Positions 24,628 to 32,441 of a DNA stretch of 48,705 bases are shown piece after piece. The notes under the pieces are model-generated. The model ran no database searches, had not been told where the DNA came from, and saw only the letters and a list, made by a program, of their open reading frames with translations. Source of the DNA: UBA4923 sp964606165. Lineage in GTDB: Bacteria > Bacillota > Clostridia > Saccharofermentanales > DTU023. The translations under genes were made by a program, and so were the position numbers. Every line of letters begins with the position of its first letter. The stretch's first letter is position 1. The stretch covers positions 1 to 48,705 of the forward strand of contig CAZSFQ010000012.1 of NCBI GenBank assembly GCA_964606165.1, read 5' to 3'.

Positions 24628-26295
24628 ATGAAAAGGTTTGCCGCTGTCATTTTAGGCATTATTGTTATAACAGCCGGGGCCGGCTGTCAGGCGGGAAAGC
24701 CGGAATCAGACCCGGAACAGGACGCCGCCGGGACCCGGACCGCCGCGACGCTACCCCTCCCGCCGGCAGAATCACCGGCTGATACCATCCGGGTCGCCAT
24801 ACGGCCCGAAGACGATCTCAACCCCCTCTTTCCCAAACATTACGCGACCTTCTCCCTGCTCCAGCTTGTCTATGAACCGCTTTTCGATGTCTCTTACGAT
24901 GGCATGCTTGAGGGGGTTCTGGCCAGGTCATGGCGCTGGTCGCCCGACGGCCTGGAGTTTCGGATCGGCCTGGAGGAAGATCATTACTTCCACAACGGAC
25001 AGGCGGTGACGGCTGAGGACGCCCTCGCCTCACTGGAACAGTACCTTGCGCTCATGGCAGCCGGGGAAGCCGGAAGTGTAACAGCGGGGACCCTGAATTC
25101 TTTTTTTCAGTACGGTTCTTATTCCGGTATTGAAAGATGGCGGCTTCAAGCTTATGAAAATATCCTTTCCGCCAGTGTGAGCGAAGAGGGAGAGCTGGCG
25201 ATCCTCTTGAATGAAAGCGATCCGCTGCTCCCCCGCCTGCTCCTGTTTCCCATCGTACCGGCAAGCGCGGCACAGGCGCGGTCCATGAATCCTCCCGCGG
25301 GCAGCGGGGACTGGCAGGTGGAGTCATTTTCGGCTGCCCGCCTGGTTCTCGCCCGCCAGGGTGGTGGAAGCATCCGCCGTATTGAAGGCCTGGTCTATCC
25401 CAGCGCGATAGAAGCGGCTTACAGCTTTGATCAAGGGGAGCTCGACCTTCTCCTGATGGATCCCTCCGAAACAGCCCTTTACGCTGACCGCTCCCGCATT
25501 CGAAAGCAGCGGCTGGGGGATGGCGGCTTTCTGTCGCTCTTTTTTAACGATCGTCAGGGCGGCGCCCTCACAAACCGCGATGCGCTGCTTTATGTTCTCG
25601 GCTCTGATCCTGAGCTTGCCCTGATGGCCGCGCCTTTTGACTATGCGGCCTATCCACTTTTCAGGGGAGATTTCCGTCTTGGCGGCGCTTCCATCCCCCA
25701 GATAAGGCCCGATAAAATTCCGGAAGGTTTTGCTTCATCGGACAGCGAGCTCCTGGATGATGAGACGGGAAAACCAGTCACCCCCGACCGGCCATCCTTC
25801 AATCTCCTGGTCCCGCAGGGCCTGGTGCCCACCCGCCTGATCGACCGTCTCTCGACTGCCTTTCTAAAGATAAACCGCAAGCTGATTGTCCACTATGTCG
25901 AAGCGGCTGACTGGCAGCCGGTGCTGTCACAGGGGCGTTACGACGCGGCGCTCCTGGTCGATGTGGCTCCCTTTTATCCCGACCCCGCCGACTATCTCGA
26001 CGGTCTCCATGCCCTGGGCCTGACCGGCTTGGCCGGGGAGGGCGCCGCAGGTGATCAGGCGGTTTTGCGGCAGGCGCGGCTGGCCAGCCTTGAACCCGAT
26101 GACGGGTCAAAAAAATATCTATCGTCCACGGCCTACACGGAAGCCATTTATCGGACGTTTGAATCATTGCCGGTTGCCGGCCTCGCGACGACCGGTACAA
26201 TGGTCTGGTACAGTGTAGACATCGAGGGAACCATGGCGGGAACATGGCGCAGCCCGTATCACGGGGTGGAGGATTTGCTTTTATGGAGACCATGA
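24628..26295 (+). CDS. Oligopeptide-type ABC transporter substrate-binding lipoprotein
   Basis: This 555-residue extracellular lipoprotein of the SBP family 5 (OppA/DppA-like) has a signal peptide and lipobox with C20 (ITAGAGC), then a Pro/Ala-rich linker. The binding fold shows DDLNPLFPKHYATFSLLQLVYEPLF, with LARSWRWSPDGLEFRIGL and HYFHNGQAVTAEDAL as typical family blocks. No permease or ATPase gene is adjacent, so it is an orphan binding protein here; peptide, nickel or another ligand is possible. Its 3' end overlaps lspA by 13 bases, so the lipoprotein and its signal peptidase are translationally linked. Confidence 0.85.
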   Translation: MKRFAAVILGIIVITAGAGCQAGKPESDPEQDAAGTRTAATLPLPPAESPADTIRVAIRPEDDLNPLFPKHYATFSLLQLVYEPLFDVSYDGMLEGVLARSWRWSPDGLEFRIGLEEDHYFHNGQAVTAEDALASLEQYLALMAAGEAGSVTAGTLNSFFQYGSYSGIERWRLQAYENILSASVSEEGELAILLNESDPLLPRLLLFPIVPASAAQARSMNPPAGSGDWQVESFSAARLVLARQGGGSIRRIEGLVYPSAIEAAYSFDQGELDLLLMDPSETALYADRSRIRKQRLGDGGFLSLFFNDRQGGALTNRDALLYVLGSDPELALMAAPFDYAAYPLFRGDFRLGGASIPQIRPDKIPEGFASSDSELLDDETGKPVTPDRPSFNLLVPQGLVPTRLIDRLSTAFLKINRKLIVHYVEAADWQPVLSQGRYDAALLVDVAPFYPDPADYLDGLHALGLTGLAGEGAAGDQAVLRQARLASLEPDDGSKKYLSSTAYTEAIYRTFESLPVAGLATTGTMVWYSVDIEGTMAGTWRSPYHGVEDLLLWRP

Positions 26296-26792
26296 TCATC
26301 ATTGTCTTGATCATGATTGATCAGTGGACCAAGGGGCTGGCCGAACGGCTGGTTGGGTCCGGCAAGCCTGTAACGGTCATCGCCGGGTTTTTTGAAATCA
26401 GCTGTATCGCCAACAAAGGCGCTGCCTGGAGTCTTTTTTCCAGTCATAACTGGGGCCTGGTCTTTCTGATCATCCTTTCTTCCATCGTCCTTTTTGCCCT
26501 TCTTTGGTTCTTGCGGAAGGCAGGGGACCTTCGGGCCAAAGCTGTCCTCATCCTCCTGATCGCAGGGAGCGCGGGCAATCTGATTGACCGGCTGAGGGCA
26601 GGGGCGGTGACTGATTTTCTTTCCTTTACCTTCGGAACCTATGCCTTCCCCACCTTCAACCTGGCCGACGCCATGATTACGGTCGGGACCGGACTTTTAA
26701 TTTTGTTCTCATTGATGGACCGTCATTTTCTTTCCATACAGTTTGGCACCGGCCAGACGGCCCTGCAGGAGGAGAAGAAAGAAGAAGAGTGA
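26283..26792 (+). CDS. lspA: Lipoprotein signal peptidase
   Basis: This aspartic membrane peptidase removes signal peptides from diacylated prolipoproteins. The 169-residue protein has four membrane helices, DQWTKG near the start, NKGAAWSLF, GNLIDRLRAGAVTDFLSF and FNLADAMITVG. The Asp residues of GNLID and NLADA form the catalytic pair. ATG 26283 has GGAGG ten bases upstream; an earlier in-frame ATG (26244) lies deep in the preceding gene. The tail is acidic (EEKKEEE). The stop overlaps the next start (GTGA). Confidence 0.93.
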   Translation: METMIIIVLIMIDQWTKGLAERLVGSGKPVTVIAGFFEISCIANKGAAWSLFSSHNWGLVFLIILSSIVLFALLWFLRKAGDLRAKAVLILLIAGSAGNLIDRLRAGAVTDFLSFTFGTYAFPTFNLADAMITVGTGLLILFSLMDRHFLSIQFGTGQTALQEEKKEEE

Positions 26793-27712
26793 AGATTGAG
26801 AAGCGGATGGTCGGCCAAAGTGAATCGGGGACGAGGCTGGACAAATGGCTGGCTTCCTTCTTTCCTGTTCTTTCGCGTGAGTCCTGGAAGCGCGGTATTG
26901 CCGGAAACTTGGTTCTTTTGAACGGAAACCCGGCGGTTCCGTCCAGGATCCTTGTTGCCGGCGACGTGGTCGAGGTCAAGATTCCAGTGGAAAGCGCGTA
27001 TAAAGGGCCGGAAGCTGAATCGATTCCGATTCAGATCCTCTACGAGGACGATTGGCTGGCAGTCATCGACAAGCCGGCCGGACTGGTTGTGCACCCGGCC
27101 TATGGACATGAGGGCGGAACCCTGGTCAATGCTCTGTTGGGGAGCTTCCCAGGCCAGCTATCGGACCTGGCGGGAACTGACCGGCCCGGTATTGTTCACC
27201 GCCTCGACAAAGAGACCTCGGGCGCCATACTGATCGCGCGTGACAACCGCACCCACCGGATGCTTTCGGATCTTTTCCGGACGGGGAAGATCGGCAGGTA
27301 TTACGATGCGGTCGTGCGCGGCCTTCCACAGGCATCAAGGGGGCTGATTGAAGCTCCCATCGCCAGAGGAGAGGTCAACCGCAAGAAAATGGAAATCCGG
27401 GAGTCCGGCAAGGAGGCCAGGACTGAGTTTGAGCTCCTGTCCGGCAGCAAGGAGCACGCGCACCTGCGCTGCCGCCTGCTGACCGGGCGAACCCACCAGA
27501 TTCGGGTACACCTGGCCTATATCGGCCACCCGGTAATCGGTGACACTTTGTATGGCGGCCGCAGGAGGCCGGGGGATCCTCCCCACCAACTGCTCCATGC
27601 CTCGGAGCTGTCCTTCACCCATCCGGTGACAAGGGAAGCGCTGATCTGCAGGAGCCCGCTGCCTGACCGCTTTGACCCCTATATCGGCGGAGAGGAAAGA
27701 ATTAAGCTATGA
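26789..27712 (+). CDS. rluD: RluA-family 23S rRNA pseudouridine synthase (RluD/YlyB type)
   Basis: This 307-residue enzyme converts uridines in large-subunit rRNA to pseudouridine. An N-terminal S4 RNA-binding domain (GTRLDKWLASFFP) is followed by the catalytic domain with GIVHRLDKETSG, where the Asp is the nucleophile, and GRTHQIRVHLAYIGHPVIGD. Position after lspA is standard in Firmicutes. The start is GTG 26789, overlapping the lspA stop; ATG 26807 is an alternative. The exact target uridines cannot be read from the sequence. Confidence 0.92.
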   Translation: MKIEKRMVGQSESGTRLDKWLASFFPVLSRESWKRGIAGNLVLLNGNPAVPSRILVAGDVVEVKIPVESAYKGPEAESIPIQILYEDDWLAVIDKPAGLVVHPAYGHEGGTLVNALLGSFPGQLSDLAGTDRPGIVHRLDKETSGAILIARDNRTHRMLSDLFRTGKIGRYYDAVVRGLPQASRGLIEAPIARGEVNRKKMEIRESGKEARTEFELLSGSKEHAHLRCRLLTGRTHQIRVHLAYIGHPVIGDTLYGGRRRPGDPPHQLLHASELSFTHPVTREALICRSPLPDRFDPYIGGEERIKL

Positions 27713-28431
27713 ATCGCCGCATCCGGATGATCGCTGTATTGATGGCAGTCCTGGCTGGAATTTTCTCGGGATTCCTGATCCGTCAGCTGATGGAGACGGG
27801 GAAAGGAGAGGATCAGGAGGCGGCGGCAATCCGCCAGGCCAAGGAGGTCCTGACCCAGGAAGAGGAGCGGCTTGCCCTTTTGCAGTCGCAAAATACAGAA
27901 CTTGAACAGCGCAAGAAGGAATTGCTGCGGAGGCTTGAAGAGTATGAAGACGTAAGCGGCATCCTTACCGAAATGAGGGAAAATGCTTTTTTATCCGCCA
28001 TGACGGATGTGGAAGGGAGCGGCATCGTCCTGACCCTGGATGACAAGCTGGATTATGATCCCCTGACCGATCCGATTGAGGCGGTCATTCATGACAGCAC
28101 CGTCAACTATATCCTCAATATATTGTGGACAGCCGGGGCCCGCGCCATCGCCTTCAACGGCGTCCGGTTGACAGCTGTTTCGGAGATCAGCTGCGTCGGC
28201 CCGACTATTCTCTGTTATGGAATCAGACAGATGCCTCCCTATGTCTTTGAGGCGATCGGGCCGGAGGAATCCATGAAAACCGCCCTTGAAACAGATTCTT
28301 ATCTTGTCCACCTGATTCAAGCCAAGATCGGAATCAGGCGGACAATAACTACGGCGGACCATCTGCTCCTTCCTTCATTTTCAAAGACCCACGATTTTCT
28401 TCCTTACATCGGCCTGCTTAGAACACCCTGA
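27709..28431 (+). CDS. DUF881 family membrane protein (first of two)
   Basis: This 240-residue protein has an N-terminal membrane helix (about 6-24), a coiled coil (residues 40-85, rich in Glu, Lys and Gln) and a DUF881 domain. Recognisable pieces are GSGIVLTLDDKLDY, VNYILNILWTAGARAIAFNGVRL and a final globular part. DUF881 proteins (B. subtilis YlxW/YlxX) usually lie near division genes; here two lie between rluD and phoH. Its ATG overlaps the rluD stop. The molecular role is unknown. Confidence 0.75.
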   Translation: MNRRIRMIAVLMAVLAGIFSGFLIRQLMETGKGEDQEAAAIRQAKEVLTQEEERLALLQSQNTELEQRKKELLRRLEEYEDVSGILTEMRENAFLSAMTDVEGSGIVLTLDDKLDYDPLTDPIEAVIHDSTVNYILNILWTAGARAIAFNGVRLTAVSEISCVGPTILCYGIRQMPPYVFEAIGPEESMKTALETDSYLVHLIQAKIGIRRTITTADHLLLPSFSKTHDFLPYIGLLRTP

Positions 28432-28453
28432 AACAATCCTGAGAGGTAGCGCA

Positions 28454-29167
28454 ATGAAAAACAGATGGTTTCAATACATTTCAATCCTGATCGTCTGCGT
28501 CCTGGTCGGCCTGGTGATCGCGCTCCTGATGAAAAATCTCAATGTCACCAATTTGGGAGGGAAAAGCCTTCAGGAGCTGCAAAACTCGATCATCGACTAC
28601 CAGAAGAAAAACGAGGACCTCAACAACCGCAACGCCCGCCTGTACGAATACCTGCGCGAGCTCGAGGCCGAGCTTGCGGGTGGAAGCGGGGAGAGTTACC
28701 TCCATATTGTAGATGAGAAGGAGCAATACGCCGTCTTCGCCGGCCTGCGGGCTGCCCAAAACGCCGGTGTTGTCATCACTCTGACCCCGGTGGAGGGCTA
28801 CCGCATGCAGGACGCTGTCATCAGGCAGCTGGTCAACGAATTGTCCGCGCTCGGAGCCCAAGCCATCGCAATCAATGAAGAAAGAAAAGTCGCGACAACC
28901 GAGGTCCGCACCAGCCAGGATCTGATCCTGGTCAACGGCGTCGGTTTCTCACGCGGTTCCTCTTTTGAAATCAAGGCCATTGTCGACCCGGCGAAGATTG
29001 ACTCCTATGTGGTGCCTTACCTGCTTTCGGTCGCTGACAGCATCAAGAAACAGCTGGGCGATCAATCCGTTACAATCACGGTGCGAAAGGATGAGAATGT
29101 CCTGATACCCGCCCTTCGTGAAGACAGGATCGCTTACCAGACCGAACTTCTAAAACCGGCTGAATAG
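28454..29167 (+). CDS. DUF881 family membrane protein (second of two)
   Basis: This 237-residue relative of the preceding gene has a membrane helix (about 8-27), a coiled coil (36-75) and a DUF881 domain: AGVVITLTPVEGYRMQD, RQLVNELSALGAQAIAINEERK, FEIKAIVDPAKIDSYVVP. Both copies share the pattern of a GxVITL strand, then a helix and a GAxAIAxN strand. GAGAGGT precedes the ATG. The copies are clearly diverged, so they may form a heterodimer through the coiled coils. That is inference. Confidence 0.8.
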   Translation: MKNRWFQYISILIVCVLVGLVIALLMKNLNVTNLGGKSLQELQNSIIDYQKKNEDLNNRNARLYEYLRELEAELAGGSGESYLHIVDEKEQYAVFAGLRAAQNAGVVITLTPVEGYRMQDAVIRQLVNELSALGAQAIAINEERKVATTEVRTSQDLILVNGVGFSRGSSFEIKAIVDPAKIDSYVVPYLLSVADSIKKQLGDQSVTITVRKDENVLIPALREDRIAYQTELLKPAE

Positions 29168-29178
29168 TGGCATTTGAA

Positions 29179-29208
29179 TTGATGATCACTTCCGTAACAC
29201 GTTATAAT
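29179..29208 (+). promoter_or_regulatory. Promoter of phoH, apparently giving a leaderless mRNA
   Basis: TTGATG (29179-29184), an 18-base spacer and consensus TATAAT (29203-29208) place transcription start at about 29214-29217. The phoH ATG is at 29217 and no Shine-Dalgarno lies before it. Confidence 0.65.
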
Positions 29209-29216
29209 GGATTGAA

Positions 29217-30221
29217 ATGACAAACAGCGAACCAATATTTGAAAAACGAATTGAACTGGAAAGCCCCGAGGAAGGCTTCGCACTTCTTGGCTCCTGCAAT
29301 GGGAACGCATCCCTCTTCGGCCAGGCATTCAATGTCGTCTGTGATTCAACGGCCGAGGGCCTTGTTATCCGGGGGGCTGAAAAATCAAAGGTTGAAGCGG
29401 CCGGCCGTATCATGACCCGTCTATACGAACTTTATAAGACGGGGGCCAGCCCGGTCACAGAACAATTGATCCGCTACCTGATCGACGCTTCCGTTCGCGG
29501 AACCTGGGGGGAGGCGGAACAGTTTTCTCCCGACCTTATTTGCGTCAATGCCAAAGGACGCCCTATTTTGTCTAAAACGAAAGGTCAGCAGCTTTATGTC
29601 GACGCCATCCGCAAGCATGAACTGACTTTTGCGATCGGCCCGGCCGGAACGGGCAAGACTTACCTTGCCGTTGCCATGGCGGTCAAGGCTTTCCGGGCCC
29701 ACGAAGTCTCGCGGATTATCCTGACACGTCCGGCCATCGAGGCCGGTGAAAATCTCGGGTTTTTGCCAGGGGATCTCCAAAGCAAGGTTGATCCCTACAT
29801 GCGGCCCCTTTACGATTCACTGAACGATCTGATGGGCTATGACACCTATCAGCGCCATCTGGAGCGGGCCGAGATCGAAATTTCACCCCTGGCTTACATG
29901 CGGGGGCGTACGCTGGATGATGCCTTCATCATTCTCGATGAAGCGCAAAACACAACCCGGGAGCAGATGAAAATGTTTTTGACGCGCATCGGATACAATG
30001 CCAAGGCTGTCGTAACAGGTGACATCACGCAGATTGACCTTCCGGAAAAAAGAAAAAGCGGCCTGGCGGAGGCCGCCGCCCTGCTTGGCCAGCTTGAGGG
30101 AATCAAGAGCGTCCGCTTGACGGAGCGCGACGTCGTCCGCAACCCTCTTGTCCAGCGCATCATCCGTGCTTATGAAAAGGATTCGGCGGGGCAGCGCAAG
30201 GGCCGGACGGACAGGAGCTAG
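29217..30221 (+). CDS. phoH: PhoH-like ATPase
   Basis: This 334-residue cytosolic ATPase of the PhoH family has an N-terminal KH-like region, then Walker A GPAGTGKTYLAVAMAV near residue 142. LTRPAIEAGENLGFLPGD and Walker B FIILDEAQNTTREQMKMFLTR follow. It precedes the 7TM-HD, ybeY and era genes as in many Firmicutes, and a link to ribosomal RNA metabolism has been proposed for the family. The ATG at 29217 has no ribosome site and sits at the expected transcription start of its promoter. Confidence 0.92.
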   Translation: MTNSEPIFEKRIELESPEEGFALLGSCNGNASLFGQAFNVVCDSTAEGLVIRGAEKSKVEAAGRIMTRLYELYKTGASPVTEQLIRYLIDASVRGTWGEAEQFSPDLICVNAKGRPILSKTKGQQLYVDAIRKHELTFAIGPAGTGKTYLAVAMAVKAFRAHEVSRIILTRPAIEAGENLGFLPGDLQSKVDPYMRPLYDSLNDLMGYDTYQRHLERAEIEISPLAYMRGRTLDDAFIILDEAQNTTREQMKMFLTRIGYNAKAVVTGDITQIDLPEKRKSGLAEAAALLGQLEGIKSVRLTERDVVRNPLVQRIIRAYEKDSAGQRKGRTDRS

Positions 30222-30225
30222 ATCC

Positions 30226-32427
30226 ATGAAGCATGAACAGCACCGCCTGCGTGTCGCCGTAAATCTTCTCTTCCTTCTGATCTCCATGGTGGTCATCATC
30301 GGGACCGTCTATTACGGATCCACGCCCCGGCAGTACGACCTCCAAGCCGGGGATATCAGCCCCTATGACATCACGGCCCCGCGGGATATTGCCGATGAAG
30401 CGGAAACGGTCCGGCGGGCGCTTGCCGAAATGTCGCAGGTACCGAATATTATGCTGCGCTCGCAGGAGCGCAGCGAAGAATCGCAGGAACGTGCCCGCAG
30501 CCTGATTCTGTTGGTCCGGGAAAAAAGAGATGCGCTTTACCGGGAACCGGTTGTCGAAGTATATCCCTTGCCGGGGGAAGAGGGCCAGCCCGCGGAAACA
30601 TCAGCAGAAACAGAGGAAACAAGACGAAGACGGCCTGACAGCCACGAGATTGAACTGGCTGTCTCCTCCCTTATATCCGCCAGCGACCAGTCAATCGGCA
30701 TCGTCATTCCCTCCGGTGACGCGGATCATCTGATACGGATGGAAGAAGACAGGTTCGAGCACTTTTCTGCTCTTCTCTTTGCTGAATCGGGGGCTGTTGT
30801 GGCCAAAACGCTCGATTCGGACGGCCTCACGGCCGCCATCGCTGAAAGCGTGGAACGGCTCGCGGCATCCATGGAATTCTATGCTGATGACGCGGCCCTT
30901 GTGGGACGGATGATGATACTCCTGATCCAGCCCAATGTCGAGTTTAACCAGGAGGCGACGGAAAAGGCTAAAAACGCCGCCTATGAACGGGTCGTCAACA
31001 ATCCCGTCATGATCAACCGGGGGGTCAGGATCATCAGCCAGGGGGACGTGATTACGCCTGAACTCAAGGCCATGCTGGATGAGCTCAATCTGACGGTCAG
31101 CGCGCGGCTCGATTGGGTCCGCCTTGCCTCCCTCCTGGGGCTTGTTTTCCTGGTCGGCCTCATATCCTTCATCTTTTTTGCCCGCTACTCCAAGGATCTC
31201 ATCTTCTCGGCCCCCCGCAATATGCTGGCCCTGGTTCTGGCACTCCTGATCCCTCTTTTCATGTCCGCTTATCTGGCGCGTGACTACCCGCTTGCTCCTC
31301 CCGTTTATTTTGCTGCCGTTGTGATAACCGCTTACTTCGGCCTGAGGACTTCGATTTTCCTGTGCGCCATGCTGACCATTCTTGTCATGCCCATGACGGC
31401 ATTCAACCCTTCATTTCCCATCGTCGCCCTGCTGGGTAGCACATTGGCTGCCCTGCTGACCAAAGGGACCGGCAGGCATGACAATTACGCCCGGATGATC
31501 CTTGCCACCTCTTTCGTCAACGCGGCGGCGGCGATTACCATCGGCCTGCTACAAAAAGATTCCTGGAGCATGATCACATCCTTTTCATTGCAGGCGACGA
31601 TCTCCGGAGCCTTGTCGGTCATTATCGGGATCGGCATCATGCCGCTTTTCGAGTTGATCTTCAATACGGTTTCACCCTTGAGGCTGATCGAGTTGTCGCA
31701 ACCTGGCCATCCCCTGATGAAGCGCCTTTTTGTTGAAGCGCCCGGAACTTCACAGCACAGCATGATGGTGGCCAATCTCGCCGACAAGGCGGCCGAGGCA
31801 ATCGGAGCCAGTCCCATGATCGCCCGTGTCGGCGCCTATTTCCACGATGTCGGGAAATTGGAAGCACCGCTCATGTTTACCGAGAACCAGACGGGAGACA
31901 ACCCGCACGACCGGCTGACACCACTCGAAAGCGCCCGCATCATCACCCGTCACCCGGAAGACAGCCTGCTTCTGGGGCGCAAGTACCGGCTGCCCCAGCC
32001 GCTCCTGCGCATCGCCAATGAGCATCATGGGACAACCCTGCTCCAGTATTTCTGGAATAAGGCCGTGGCGGAAGCCGGGGCCCGGGGCGAGGAACCACCC
32101 CCCATGGATGCCTTCCGGTACCGGACGCCGCTTCCGGGGACGCGTGAATCTGCCATCGTCATGCTGGCGGATTCGGTTGAGGCGGCCATGAGGTCGGAAA
32201 AGATCCATACCCTCGACGAGGCGGAAGTCCTGATTAACCAGGTGGCAAGGGACAAGATTGACCAGGACCAGCTCAAACACTCCGGCTTGTCCTTCGCCGA
32301 TATCGAAACCATCATCCAGTCTTTTCTTCAAATTTACGCCGGGCATTTCCATGAGCGCGTTCCCTACAGAAGACCACCCGTCCGGCCCCCGGCCTCAGCT
32401 GAAGCCGAGTCCCCGCGCGGCCAGTAA
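30226..32427 (+). CDS. pgpH: 7TM receptor HD-domain phosphodiesterase (PgpH/YqfF)
   Basis: This 733-residue membrane enzyme belongs to the family that degrades the second messenger c-di-AMP. After one helix (about 10-31) there is a large extracellular domain to about 300. Then come seven membrane helices (about 305-510) and a cytoplasmic HD domain with SQHSMMVANLADKAAEAIG, YFHDVGKLEAP and the later NEHHGTTLLQYF. ATG 30226 is used because CAGGAG lies nine bases upstream; a longer frame overlaps phoH. A Pro-rich tail closes the protein. Confidence 0.9.
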   Translation: MKHEQHRLRVAVNLLFLLISMVVIIGTVYYGSTPRQYDLQAGDISPYDITAPRDIADEAETVRRALAEMSQVPNIMLRSQERSEESQERARSLILLVREKRDALYREPVVEVYPLPGEEGQPAETSAETEETRRRRPDSHEIELAVSSLISASDQSIGIVIPSGDADHLIRMEEDRFEHFSALLFAESGAVVAKTLDSDGLTAAIAESVERLAASMEFYADDAALVGRMMILLIQPNVEFNQEATEKAKNAAYERVVNNPVMINRGVRIISQGDVITPELKAMLDELNLTVSARLDWVRLASLLGLVFLVGLISFIFFARYSKDLIFSAPRNMLALVLALLIPLFMSAYLARDYPLAPPVYFAAVVITAYFGLRTSIFLCAMLTILVMPMTAFNPSFPIVALLGSTLAALLTKGTGRHDNYARMILATSFVNAAAAITIGLLQKDSWSMITSFSLQATISGALSVIIGIGIMPLFELIFNTVSPLRLIELSQPGHPLMKRLFVEAPGTSQHSMMVANLADKAAEAIGASPMIARVGAYFHDVGKLEAPLMFTENQTGDNPHDRLTPLESARIITRHPEDSLLLGRKYRLPQPLLRIANEHHGTTLLQYFWNKAVAEAGARGEEPPPMDAFRYRTPLPGTRESAIVMLADSVEAAMRSEKIHTLDEAEVLINQVARDKIDQDQLKHSGLSFADIETIIQSFLQIYAGHFHERVPYRRPPVRPPASAEAESPRGQ

Positions 32428-32441
32428 GTCCGGGGGAATCA

